In this document: one piece after another, positions 47,744 to 58,439 of the stretch
Layout: each line of letters starts with the position of its first letter
Numbering within the stretch: position 1 is the stretch's first letter
The notes under the pieces: model-generated
Database searches by the model: none
What the model saw: the letters and a program-made list of their open reading frames with translations, nothing else
What the model was told of the DNA's origin: nothing
Origin: Branchiostoma floridae
Lineage: Eukaryota > Chordata > Leptocardii > Amphioxiformes > Branchiostomatidae
Reading direction: 5' to 3'
Assembly: GCF_000003815.2 (NCBI RefSeq)
Contig: NC_049988.1
Span: forward strand, 20,521,180-20,581,179
DNA: 60,000 nt
Position numbers and translations under genes: made by a program

Positions 47744-50095
47744 CTGGGAGCCGCTATGTCAGGAATCCACCTCACTGGGAGGATGGAGCCACGAGGGGCC
47801 AGAGGGCCATGTGAGGGGGCCGGCAGGGCTGGCAAGGCTGAGTCAGGGTCCCCTGCTGTAGGGTTGGCCATGGTTACAGGGCTACACCCACTGTTGGGTC
47901 TCACATACGCGCGTCTGCCCTCACGTTACACTGCCGGGTTTCACGTCTGTCCACACGGTCTGGGAATATGTGGAAGATATGGCGGGGCAGGGGGAAGAAG
48001 GTGAATATTATCAGATTTTACTGTTTCCATATTTTTGTAACTTTGGGGTATACTATTTGTTTGGGTATCCAAGTAGCAAGATGTATTGTTTTGGCAATCA
48101 GCCCTTGAGGGTTGAAAAATATTTCTTTCACTTCTGGAGCATTTTGTTTACTTTTCTTCTGCCAACAAGATGCCAGGATTGTTTTACTAAATGTGGTACA
48201 CTTACTGACATATCAGATATCAAGTGCAAGATTATTTCTGTTGGGCAAAGTCAAGTTCTCGTGATTTAAAGCTCGCAAAGGCGGCTGTTGTTTTGACACA
48301 TTTTTGCGGCGACCCGATTTTTGGACCCGCTTCAAATATGAAGTTCACGTCAGTCAGCGACCTCTGTCAGCTGGAGCAGCAGTGCATGCTGGGATCGCTC
48401 GTGTCATCACTTGTTAGTTTGTTATAAGTCAGTAGTAAGAAGGACACTAAGTACTTAGTACTGCCCCCCTTTACTGGCCTCTAATGCTCCTTAATCTGCA
48501 TCTGCTGTTTATCTGTTCTGTTAATCTGTTTGATAATCTGTTGTTAATCCGGCTCCTTCTGGATTTAGGGATAGGGTTACTTTGTTGACCCAACAGAAGT
48601 GATGGGGTGTTTCTAGGACCACCAACATTTGTTTACAGTTTTACAAACAGTAAATATAGCCAAAACCAGATAGATAAAGGTCTAGTGCAAAATGTAGACC
48701 ATTGAGGTGAATCTTGATGCATTTTGTTGCTAGCGGCAGTGCAACGTTACTTCGCTATTTCTTTCATTTTCAGACAAGCACACCTACTCTTTTCGATAAG
48801 TGTGATGGGTTCTTTCTTTTGCATCTATTACAGAATGATATATGGCTATACAGTATTTCTATTTTTTGGAAGTTTTTTGGAACAATACAGGATCAAACTA
48901 GCAGAAGCATTAGACACTGGGTCAATGCATGTGTCTTCTTTGTTGAAGAGTATCAGGTTAACTAGTAGTGAAAGCTGTCCAGAAGCTGAGAGGTGTTGGT
49001 GAAAGTGTCCAGCTGTATCATGTTTCCCCTCAGGTGTTTCCCTGAGTGACAGGTGGAACTGTTGGCATGGCAACTGACTTACTCTTCCCACAGTCTCAGG
49101 CATGCTGTACATAGGGTGGTGCTTTGTGTTTCAAGATCATTATCACTATAAAAAATGGCAATTTGCTTTGGGTGTGTCTGTGTGTGTGTGTGTATCTGTG
49201 TGTCTGTGTGTGTGCCTATGTGTGTGAGTGTGTGTGTTTGTGTGCATGTGTTTGTCGTGTGGTTGGTAACAATCTATTTAATTGATAGCTTCCTAAGCAC
49301 TGTACTCAATCTGGTTTCCTTGAATTTGGAATGCAATTTTCAAATATAAATTGAAAACGTAACAGTAACTTTTAAAACTCTGAAACAGTGCTAGGTTATA
49401 CAGTCAGGTAACCTCCTCCTTGTTGCTTAATGGTAACATTCACAGATTTCACTTAAGTCTAAACAACTGTCTTATAATATTTATAAGACAGTGTGGTAGC
49501 CATCTGACCATGCTGGATACTTCACATTTTAGTGTTGACAGTTCCTGTGATGTTTAGGCACGTGTTTTCAGTCTGTAATGATGATCTATGTGAGTGTTGT
49601 TGTGGGGGGAGTGATAACATGTTAGGCCCATGTCAGGGACATCCGACCCAGCTGGTTGGGCTTACATCATCCCTCCCTTTCTCAAGGTCAGGGAACTCAT
49701 GACCTTGACACGGTGTCCTGCCTTTTCTCAAAGTGTCATTCTTTGATAAACCATCATGAGTTTGATCACGCCATGTAGTTTTTTGTTAGGAATGTCACTT
49801 TTGGAATACCATCATGAATGTGAATCTTTGTGCAATCGACTATTATTATAATAACCTCAAAATTAAATGTCTGACTCTGAATTACTCAATTGCTATATCA
49901 TTCTTCAATTAATTGTTTAACATACTTTTTCTTACTTGTATTTTGTTTATAACATTTTACATGCAGTATGTATATCTATGTTATCATTTTACTGATTGGA
50001 TGATGAAGTCCACTTGTTTAATGTAACCAGCTGGCATTCAATACTATGACGTTACCTACGGAATCTGTTATGATGAAAGTATATTGTAATGTCAG
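47744..50095. other. Intron of SKT-like gene, right part
   Basis: No exon recognised. A GC-richer segment at about 47744-47970 directly abuts the satellite and carries an 88-codon plus-strand frame with no known domain. At 48355-48410 lies CAGCAGTGCATGCTGGGATC in a mildly CpG-rich context. A long (GT)n tract occupies about 49170-49255. Confidence 0.45.
49682..49708. promoter_or_regulatory. Inverted pair of TCAAGGTCA sites
   Basis: TCAAGGTCA (49682-49690) and its exact inverse TGACCTTGA (49700-49708) are separated by 9 bp. TCAAGGTCA is the extended half-site used by monomeric orphan receptors of the ERR and SF-1 classes. Function is inference. Confidence 0.35.
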
Positions 50096-50099
50096 AGAC

Positions 50100-50400
50100 A
50101 CGCTCCTGATTTTAATTTCTTTTTGTCTTCCTTCCGCCCCCTTGCACAATGCCATTTGATGTAGACAGCTGGCATTGTATACATATATATACTATAATAT
50201 AGGGACATACTGAATGTCTCTGATTTTAACTTCTGCGTCTTCCTTCCTCCCGTCCCCAGACGAGAACTCTGTCATCCTTGCACATTGGTATGATGAAAGC
50301 ATGTCATACTCTCAAAGAGACATGAAATGAATGATCCTGAACTTCTTTATCTTCTTTTCCCCCCAGACGAGAACTCTGTCGTCCTCGCACGTTGCCGAGG
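50100..50400 (+). repeat. Tandemly duplicated 3' splice-site region of second exon
   Basis: The polypyrimidine tract, acceptor and first 30 bases or so of the 50367 exon are present in tandem. CCCCAG|ACGAGAACTCTGTC occurs at 50260 and again at 50367, each followed by a CTTGCACATTG- or CTCGCACGTTG-like segment. Upstream context (TGATTTTAACTTCT..GTCTTCCTTCC) matches a third, older copy at about 50110-50150 that has lost the CAG|ACGAGAACTC core. The two intact acceptors are 107 bp apart, not a multiple of three. Confidence 0.85.
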
Positions 50401-50550
50401 TAATGGAGGAGGAGGATCGGGCCAGCGTGGCCTCGGAGCAGTCCGAACCGCCCATGGGCACGGCAACCGCGGGCTTCAGCCGCGGGTCCCGCCTGCGGTC
50501 CAGCCTGCCCGTGGTGCGCACACCCATCCTCAGTAAGGAGAAGTCAAAGG
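50367..50550 (+). CDS. KIAA1217/SRCIN1-like: SKT/p140Cap-like protein, exon with SLPVVR motif
   Basis: This 184-bp exon is entered in phase 0 and left in phase 1. It is bounded by TTTCCCCCCAG|ACGAGAAC and AAAGG|GTAGGC. It encodes an acidic, serine-rich segment (VMEEEDRASVASEQSEPP) followed by GFSRGSRLRSSLPVVRTPIL. The latter closely parallels the FSRGSRTRASLPVVRS segment of vertebrate KIAA1217 and is also alignable to SRCIN1; in both proteins it directly precedes the conserved domain encoded by the next exon. The last base joins the first two of the 55445 exon to give a glycine codon, reading KSK-G-IVYLQ, as in the vertebrate proteins. Composition is strongly GC-rich compared with the flanking intron. 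An internal donor-like GAG|GTAATG at 50399/50400 would leave a 33-base in-frame micro-exon. Confidence 0.92.
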
Positions 50551-52330
50551 GTAGGCTGTTTGTTTGTGTGTTTTGTTGGTTGCAAAATGAATTTTGGTTA
50601 AGACTTGGCAATTGACTGGAAAATAGGGTTGAAATTAAGCAGATTTTTTTTTTCTGAGAAAGAACTACCAACCAGTTGTTTTCCTACTGTTTTGAAACTC
50701 AGCTGAAATTCAATGTCGTATTGAAAAACAAAGAGTATTCTAGCAATGCATATATTTGAGAAAGACAGTTGTGAATGGAGTGGTGGGAAATTTGTTTTTC
50801 TGGAGGTATGAAAAAAATATCAAAGAATGACATTTCTCTCCTAACCCATTGACAAATCAGTGTAATTTTTGTTTTGTTTTCGAACAAGGTTTAAACAATT
50901 TATGCACCAAAATGCTGAAATGGTAGGATTTGATCTGCATGTTTGTGAATTATTTTCAGCTGAGGTTTCAGTTTTGACCAGCAATTTTATTAGCCATCAC
51001 ATTCCAACAGAAGTCCATTCTTTGCTCCTGTCAGAAATGTCAGCTGCCCCACCCACAAACTTAAACACACCTTTCAGAAACCCAGACAGGTGTGTGTGTG
51101 AGAACACTTGTACCTGACAGATGAGACCACACACCTGTGTTACACCTGTCTTACCTGGACAGGACCTGTCACCACCACAGCTACTTGAAAATGGGAGGGA
51201 AAGTTTACTAACTTTTAAGTTACTGTCTGGACATGGACGTGGGTGTAAGTGGGTGGGGCGTGACAACCCAGGTCAGGTTAGAACAAGCCGTGTGACCAGA
51301 AAGAGAGTCAAGCTTGTAAAGCCCTTATTTCATTCATTCTCACACTTTTTACATGTAATTTTCAAGAAGAGGCAAGACATCAAATCTAAAAGCAATAAAT
51401 TTTTGAGAGAAAAAATGGAGAAATGATAACCTAGGGTCATCTTAGAACAATACACACCTGTGTTACACCTGTTTTACCTGGACAGGACCTGTCACCACCA
51501 CAGCTACTTGAAAATGGCAGTGAAAGTTTATTAAGTTATTGCCAGGATGTGGGTGTTAGTGGGTGGGGTGGGTGACAACTTGGGTCAGGTTAGAATAATG
51601 GGTGTGACCAAAAAAGGAATCAAAATAGCAGAGTCCTCATTTTATTCATTTTAACACTTTTTACATGCAAATTTTCAGGAAGAGGCAAGGCATCAAATTC
51701 AAAAACAACAAACTTGGGACAAAATTTAACAACATCAAAAAATGACAACCGGGCATCAGGGTTGGTGTTACCAGAAAGGGGGTCTTGCTTGCAAAGTTCT
51801 CATACTTTTTAAGCGCTGCAAATTTTGAGGTGTAAGGCATCAGATTTAAAAACAATGCATTAACTTGTGACAGAATTTTTAAAAATATGAAGAAATGGCT
51901 GAACAAATGACAAATAGAAAAGAACAGTTAACAATGACAGGTAAAGAACAATCAAATGTCAGATCTAATAAGAAAATACAATTATAGCGTATTGTACAAG
52001 TCCATGTAAACATCATCAGTTTATGTGTATTGTATCATACCTGTAAGTGTTATAGAACTGTGCTAGTTTGATGTGAAGAGCACCAATTCAGATGTAAATG
52101 TTTCTTGTAAAGTGTGAACAGCACAAGTTAGATTAGAATATTTTCAATGTGTAACTGCACCCATAAGCCTAATTAGCACAATTAACACATAATACGTAAC
52201 TGCACCACTATGGCTAATCCATAATGCACATAACAACATCAATTAGTTTTCAAATACATGATTTTAACATAGGCACCTAGTTTAGCTGTAGATTCACTAG
52301 TTTTCTTTTTTTTTTGTTTCCTTTTATGTT
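50551..52330. other. Intron of SKT-like gene
   Basis: No exon seen. At about 51125-51345 and 51447-51665 a segment (ACACCTGTGTTACACCTGT, GACAGGACCTGTCACCACCA, CAGCTACTTGAAAATGG, then GTGTGACCA) is duplicated about 322 bp apart. A third, partial and more diverged copy follows at about 51745-51855. Confidence 0.6.
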
Positions 52331-52336
52331 TACATC

Positions 52337-52764
52337 GTAACCCAGACTTGTTGTCAGTGCTTGACTTTTTCTATTGAGGCCTCGTGTTGCGATGGCTACA
52401 GGGTTATGCCAGGTCATTGACCCTGCATGACCTGAGGTGACCCCATGTTTCCTCATCACCAAAGACAGTATTTTTTTCATATTTAGAATACAGATATTCT
52501 AAATGTCAATTTTAAAAGTGCAAAAAGACCCCGTTTGCAACATTTAATTATGAAATTGACTTAAGACAGTAAAGTGAAGACTTGAGCTTCTAAGTAACTA
52601 TGTTTTTTGAAAACAAAAAATCAGAATCTGGATCTGTCATACTGCATATTATGAATATCAAATGAAAAGTCGGGTTTACACACAATTTTGATAGAAGCCC
52701 AAAATGTACCAAGATCTTAAGAAACATATGTCAAGCACTGCCGACAAGTTCCTCCCTGTGTTAC
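52337..52764. mobile_element. Fold-back element with ACTTGTTGTCAGTGCTTGAC ends
   Basis: GTAAC..AGACTTGTTGTCAGTGCTTGAC at the left is mirrored by GTCAAGCACTGCCGACAAGT ... GTTAC at the right (19 of 21 core positions). TTACATC occurs at both boundaries (left about 52330, right about 52761) and may be a target duplication. No coding potential. Confidence 0.55.
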
Positions 52765-53028
52765 ATCTTGTTTTTGGTTTGTTTTGTTTATGTTGGAGAA
52801 GGAGGTGGTAGGAGCAGGCTTGTGTCCCTGGGTGAGTAGTAGAGAAGGTGCAGGAGGTGAAACAGTAATCAGGAGGACATGGGGAAGTTGCCAGAACCGA
52901 ATTGCTAACAGAAATGTAACTCTGTATACTTTTATACTTGTATCTTTTTATCTTGCCAGACATAATCAATGATAATGGCTTAGGCAATTTCAAAATTTAC
53001 GTTAAGTACAAAAAGTTGACCATATTTG

Positions 53029-53268
53029 TACCCTGGGAGCCAGACAGGACCGGGTAGCTAGCGAGTTTTTTTCGGGGTCAGCCCGCCAATCTCACATTAG
53101 CGCTCCAGAGAGTTAAAGCCCGAAATTATATCTCCTCGAAATATTTGGAAATTTGATGTGTTTTTTTCAGTATACACGGTTAGGTGGATCTCATCGGGCT
53201 TAAACTCCCCTGGGAGCTAATTGGAGATCGGCGGGCCTGACTGCCCAGTCCAACTGGCCCCCAGGGTA
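53029..53268. mobile_element. Fold-back MITE with TACCCTGGG ends
   Basis: TACCCTGGGAGCCAGAC at the left is mirrored by CTGGCCCCCAGGGTA at the right. Inner arms also pair (CAGCCCGCCAATCTC with GAGATCGGCGGGCCTG), so most of the 240 bp can fold back. TTTG lies on both sides and may be a short target duplication. Confidence 0.7.
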
Positions 53269-54328
53269 TTTGAGGCTCTGGCAACTTGTTCCAGTAGTCA
53301 GAAATGCCTAATCTTGTAGATAGTCACTAATTTTCAATCAATGACAATCCTTATGTCATAAATCACAAGTTAGATCATTCGACTCTGTAGTGGATAGTAA
53401 GATTCAATAATCCAGCTATGTCCCCTGTCACTAGATAGAAATCCATTCTCCCTTCTTCGTTGCTCTTGAATAAAATTTATAAATCTTTGATAGTTCAAAG
53501 AATAATCAGTTTGTGTTGTCATAGCTACATAAATGTTCTTAAATTCTCTATACATTTGTAATTAGCTTCCCTCCCCTTAAATAGAACCTATAGGTACTGG
53601 TGCCCACTTAGAAAACAAGCCATTATCCATAAAATCTGTGAAACTATTTGTAAGATTTTCATAAGCTGTCCTTGAACTACATGTACTTTATCCTGGAATG
53701 ATAGTTGTAAACTTTCTGTCAATCTTGATTTTCTCTAGCTTGGATTATCAATAAACTAAAAAGAATAAAGGTTTTCAGCAAAAGATATTATTTCTTGACA
53801 TCCCAATATAGGACCATGCTCCATCTGGGTCTACCGAAAGTGCGAAAAGGAACGAAAAGGAACAAAAAGGAACGAAAAGGAACGAAAAGGAACGAAAAGG
53901 AACGAAGTATGAAGCAAATTCAAATAAAATCGATGGTAATATTAGGAAAAGGTAAACAGCAAATTCAAATAAAATCGATGGTAATATTAGGAAAAGGTAA
54001 ACTGTGATCGGCAAATGCATTTTGCGGCTTGTTCCACGAAATTCCTATAGCAATGGTTCAATGGAGGAATGAATATTGATGAGACCTATCTATGCATATC
54101 TATGTTCATGTACGTGTTAATGTGGTTATAACATTCCTTAGAATATCCATATTACATTTATATTATAAAATTTCACAAGAAGAAATGGATTATGTCGAGA
54201 ACGATTGCGCATATTTTATCATAAAAAGCCATGCTATGTGGATATAGTTGTTAAAAAAATGCAATGATAGCAAAGTTACAAGTATATGTATTGCACAATT
54301 TGTAAGAACTTGACCTTAGAGAAATATA

Positions 54329-54376
54329 GGTCGCATGTTCGAACCCAGGGAAGTCGACGATCGGAAGTTCGAGCCC
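54329..54376. other. tRNA-like T-arm (B-box) words, SINE-like remnant
   Basis: GTTCGAACCC (54337-54346, preceded by GGTCGCAT) and GTTCGAGCCC (54367-54376) both match the B-box consensus of RNA polymerase III promoters. A T-run follows at about 54404. No A-box or acceptor stem could be placed upstream, so this is not a tRNA gene. Confidence 0.3.
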
Positions 54377-54841
54377 AGCATGTTGGGAATTATTTTTCCT
54401 TCCTTTTTTTTTCACACTTTCATTAATATTAATACAACGCCTTAAATTTGTTTTGCAACCAGGACATCTAAACCCGGCATTGGGATTTTTTATCATCAGC
54501 GAGGGCCTGATGTCGGTCGCAAGAGGCAGAAATTTATTTGTATTGAATATGACGGAAAATTGTTGACATAAATTGTATTTACCAATATCCTTTGCACAAA
54601 TTCCTCACGTTGGCACCTTTCTTCCCGCCAAAATGATGAATACTCATGGTACAACTTGATGAAATCTCTTTGGTACAATGTATATATGTCTCTCCTTTTA
54701 CAGCTTTTCTTTCGTTGTGAACGAGCGAGAAGATATGTCTCCAGTCTCCAGAAAACCATGTTGTTGGCCCTGTTAAAAGGAGCTGTCATGCTCGTGGGGC
54801 AGCAGTTTATTAGCATATCTTTCCTGACCGGATTTCGCGGG

Positions 54842-54892
54842 TCATTTGCATGCGGCGCTCCCCTCTAGGGAGAATAAAAGCCACCCAAATAC
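54842..54892 (+). promoter_or_regulatory. Octamer plus TATA-like pair
   Basis: ATTTGCAT (54844-54851), the POU-factor octamer, is followed about 24 bp later by GGGAGAATAAAAGCC, which has a TATA-like AATAAAAG. Octamer and TATA at this spacing recall histone, snRNA and some LTR promoters. No coding sequence follows in the next 500 bp. Confidence 0.3.
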
Positions 54893-55444
54893 AACAACAA
54901 CGTTACAATCTTGCCTCATCCTGAAAATGTATAATAATCGATATTCATCTACCACTCAATGAATTTTAGTCCTTACTTTCTTATCTCAGTTCGGTTTCTT
55001 TGTATTTCGCAGATCTTCAAAGAATAACTTAGCCACACAAAAACAACAGCCTGAAACAGCGCTGTAAAAATTTGATAATGTCAAATTCTCGGTAAAATAA
55101 AACACGTTTCATAGGCTTCTAACGCCCGCAGTACCGATTCCTTATATTCTCATTGATTTTATGTAAGTTTGCGTCATTCTTCGTTCCTTTTCGTTCCTTT
55201 TCGCACTTTCGGTACACCGGTCCATCTGTTGTATCTGTTCCAAAAAAGCACACCCTGTCATTGTCTTGTAAGATTTGTCTATTGTTTGAGAGAGGCTTTT
55301 GTTTGGTGTCCTTGAGCAACTCAATTTTTAAATGATGTCAAATTTCTTCCTTCTTTCTCAATATGTTCCCTTCTAAAAATGTCTTAAACTTCAACAAGAT
55401 GGACATACATGTAGCTAAACCCAGATCCGTTTCCCATCTCCCAG

Positions 55445-55643
55445 GTATCGTGTACCTGCAAGTAAACGATGAGACGAAGCGGTCCATCATGCCTAACGAG
55501 GTGACGGGGCTGGACACGGTGCGAGCGATGTTCGTGCGAGCGTTCCCTCACAGACTCACCATGCAGATCATGGAGCAGCCTCACGTCAAGATCTACATTC
55601 GGGACAGCAAGTCGGATGTCTACTACGAGCTCGAGGAGATGAA
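55445..55643 (+). CDS. KIAA1217/SRCIN1-like: SKT/p140Cap-like protein, conserved AIP3/Bud6-like domain exon
   Basis: This 199-bp exon is entered in phase 1 and left in phase 2. It is bounded by CATCTCCCAG|GTATCGTG and GATGAA|GTGAGT. It encodes IVYLQVNDETKRSIMPNEV, then a DTVRAMFVRAFPHRLTMQIM segment, and ends IRDSKSDVYYELEEM. It is the clearest match in the window: vertebrate KIAA1217 and SRCIN1 share the same blocks (LYLQ..DETK, MPNE, DT.RALFV.AFP..LTM, YIKDE..NVYYEL) at the start of the region annotated as AIP3/Bud6-like. Key conserved residues are the DETK acidic turn, the AFP-x-x-LTM core and the YYEL end. In vertebrates the next exon continues with (K/R)NIQDRS. I did not find that sequence before position 60000, so the next exon lies outside the window. 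Confidence 0.95.
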
Positions 55644-57810
55644 GTGAGTTTCAGGCTTTCCTTCTTATGTAAAATTGTATGTAGTTTGTATGTCCTGTTT
55701 CGATGAATAAAGACAGTCACTCTTTTTACACAACCATTGCATAAAGCTGTCTGTACGTATGTAAATACTTTATATTTTGTGACCACATCTGAATCAGCAG
55801 CGACACCTATCCTGCAGTACAATGTGAACCAGAATTTTCATGATGGTCACCAAAATATTAGTGAGTATAAAGCAATCATTGTGTAAAAAGAGTCTCTTTA
55901 TTCATTCGTGACCTGTGTGGACTTCTTGCGCAGTATTGTGTGTACCTCTTGTTTGAGGCTCAGCTGATTTGTACTCTTCTATATACAAGCTTATGTATAG
56001 TCAGAATCTTTTGAACCTTCTTGGTGGAGTTAATCATAATGATTGCAGTTACAGTCCAAAACAGTTTTCAAACCCTGTATATACCCTTGATGGGGTAATG
56101 GTACGACCCAAGCACTGACCCATCCCAGTACCGTGGAGTTTCTTCAAGTAGTCTGACCCTGTGTCTTAGCAATGAGGTATAAACACAAGACGTCTTGACT
56201 GGTGTTCTGGGTGACTTCCTTGGAAGTGTTTGCCGCATGCTTGTGAAGTCTCGCATTTTTCAGGAAACTGTGTACTCTATGGGTCATTCGGGTTTCCATG
56301 GCGATGTCAAAATAAACAAAACACGACGTGAGAACATCAAAGCAAACGAGATGTCTTCCAGTTGTAGATGTGTGTGATACATTGTGTATTTGTCATTCTT
56401 TCAGTCATTCATTCATTCATCTCAATCGGACTGAATCAGTTAGAAGAAAAGTGTTGCATCTTGTCTGACACATAATACAAAAGTTGCTGTAGCAACTGGA
56501 TGGATGTTGTAAAGGTGCTTAAAAACTTTTGACTGTGTATCTTACAATACATGTAGCTGGATGTCTTAAACCATTGACTTGTCTGAAACATATTTCAAAT
56601 TGTCATTTTTCATAGTTCAATGTAACACATTTCAAGTTGTAATTCATGTGGGAATATGCTTCCATTATCTTATGTTACAGTTACTGTAGCAATTTTATTT
56701 GGGTAATTTTTGGAGATGATTGTTACACCAATCAGTAATTGTTAGAAATTCCTCATTTCTGGTGGTTTTCCATATGTTCAGTTCAATGTCAAGTATAAGT
56801 CATGCACTTACAACCCAATCACAGGAAGTGGGTGAGTGGCTAGAGCACTGTGCTTTACGTGTTGTCTAAGTGATACTTATCTTATCATCATGGATAACAT
56901 ACTAGTGCAACAAAGTTCTGAAGTATGTACTACACATTATCTAGTTTGAACTTGACCTGTGATGAACTTGTGTCCCCCTCTCCACCAGTGTTTGTGCTGA
57001 TCTGTTTTCTCCATAGCTCTGATAACAGCTAAGGTAAACCCTGGGATGACTTGGCTGTGAACCAAGCTCAGGGGTAAGACTTTAACTGGAACCATTTGTT
57101 CAGTGGGCAGGGTTGGGCTATGGTTTACACATGCCACAAACACCCACGGTGGGGGAGGGGGGCGGAACTTATACAACTTGTAGATTTCACAGTTCTACAA
57201 ACAGGTTCCGAAATGTTTTTACCATTTTTTCTTAGTTTTGTTCATTCTGATGATTTAAGTTTGAAATCCGAGTCTGTCTTGCTTCCGGCTTGTCACTCTC
57301 CTTCTTTATAAGAAGACTAGTACTGCTTGTCTAAGTCTAGACGATGAATTCACTAGGTCCCCAAGGTGGTCCTCTTATACAAGTTTGACTGTACTTTCTC
57401 GCCTGTATTTACATTGATGACATTGAATGTAATAAAGTTCAAGTACAAATGGAAAGTTTAGGGATATACATGTCAGATAAACCTGAGTTTGACCTGAGGT
57501 GCCTCCAGCAGCCCTGTCTTCTATCATAATCTGGATGTGTCAGCTGATGGCCAATTTAACACATTTCTGTGATTCTCAGACTTTTCAAACTATGGATCAT
57601 GATAGAAAGGGGGAAACAAGCTGAGATTTAAAAATTGGAAAAATCAAATTACCATTGTAGAAAACAGAATAAACAGCAATAAAAATCATTCTCAAATTTG
57701 ACCTTGTTTCTGAAAAAGACCAGGTTTACTGGAGTGTTGATTTTTTATGATAACTTTTTTAGGAGACCAGTATTTGGATAAAAAAGAACTAATGTTAGAC
57801 TCTACTTGAC
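55644..57810. other. Intron of SKT-like gene, no exon seen
   Basis: A search for the expected continuation (a short exon encoding NIQDRS-like residues) found nothing. GGTGAGTGGCTAGAGCACTG near 56830 resembles the D-arm of a tRNA and could be the 5' remnant of a tRNA-derived SINE, but no T-arm follows. A CATT microsatellite lies near 56405. Confidence 0.45.
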
Positions 57811-57813
57811 TCT

Positions 57814-57986
57814 TAATCTCCAAGCAGATCCTATGGTAGCATAAGATAGTATCAAAAGATGGCAGAAGAGTGAAGCTGGCTTATAGGAGTGTGTTTTTCT
57901 ACATGGCAAATGGACACCTCTTGGCTGATTATCTCCTCGCCAGTTTGGTACTATCTTATGCCATTGTAGGATCTGCTTGGAGATTA
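57814..57986. mobile_element. MITE with 9-bp target-site duplication
   Basis: The left end begins TAATCTCCAAGCAGATCCTA and the right end read in reverse begins the same way; 38 of 43 positions agree. Perfect 9-bp direct repeats CTTGACTCT lie immediately outside (57805-57813 and 57987-57995). The element is 173 bp, with an unpaired centre of about 87 bp and no coding capacity. It is a shorter member of the family at 9831-10187. Confidence 0.9.
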
Positions 57987-58439
57987 CTTGACTCTTATTT
58001 CTCAGAGGATATCATTTTCAGATTCTTACTTCTCCGAGAAGCAAGTATTTTTGTTGTGAAGGCCTAAGGCACGTGTAACTTCTCTCAGAATGTCAGCATC
58101 TCTGGCAGAGAAAAACTTTAACTCAGACTTCTTGGAAGTTGCAGACAAACTTGGCATCTACGGCTGATTGTAACCAGGGGACCCAGGAGTCACACCGGCT
58201 AGCCCACCCCTGTGGGAGTTTATTGGTGACATTTTCTGGTGTATTGACTTTGGCTTCATGCCTTGAAAGGAAAATCTTGTAATTTTGACAGATGGATGAT
58301 AAATTGATGGCATCACTCATAACCTAAGTGACATGATGCCAAAGTGAAACCATATCTGCAACCCTGTGATCTTTATTTCCAGTCATCACAGACTGAAGAC
58401 ATTGCATTTTGCTTTTTTGTTACCTGGTAGTGCAGTGTA

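Larger units (their letters stand above)
53829..55216. mobile_element. Composite element bounded by inverted GGAACGAAAA repeats
   Basis: TACCGAAAGTGCGAAAAGGA followed by repeats of the 10-base word GGAACGAAAA (about six copies) opens the element. The right end is the inverse with two or three copies (GTTCCTTTTCGCACTTTCGG). Inverted similarity continues for about 90 bases (GAAGNATGANGCAAA, ATAAAATC, AATAT). The left side also has a 46-bp direct duplication (53919-54000). The interior holds two tRNA-like T-arm words and a promoter-like octamer/TATA pair, listed separately. No recognisable protein is encoded. Confidence 0.6.

Noticed and set aside
47410-47904. 164-codon minus-strand open frame with repeated residues
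   Set aside because: Most of it is the 80-bp satellite. An 80-bp unit changes frame each time, so a stable protein repeat is not encoded, and the rest is unrecognised.
56825-56870. tRNA gene
   Set aside because: Only a D-arm-like word (AGTGGCTAGAGCA) is present; no T-arm or acceptor stem could be paired.
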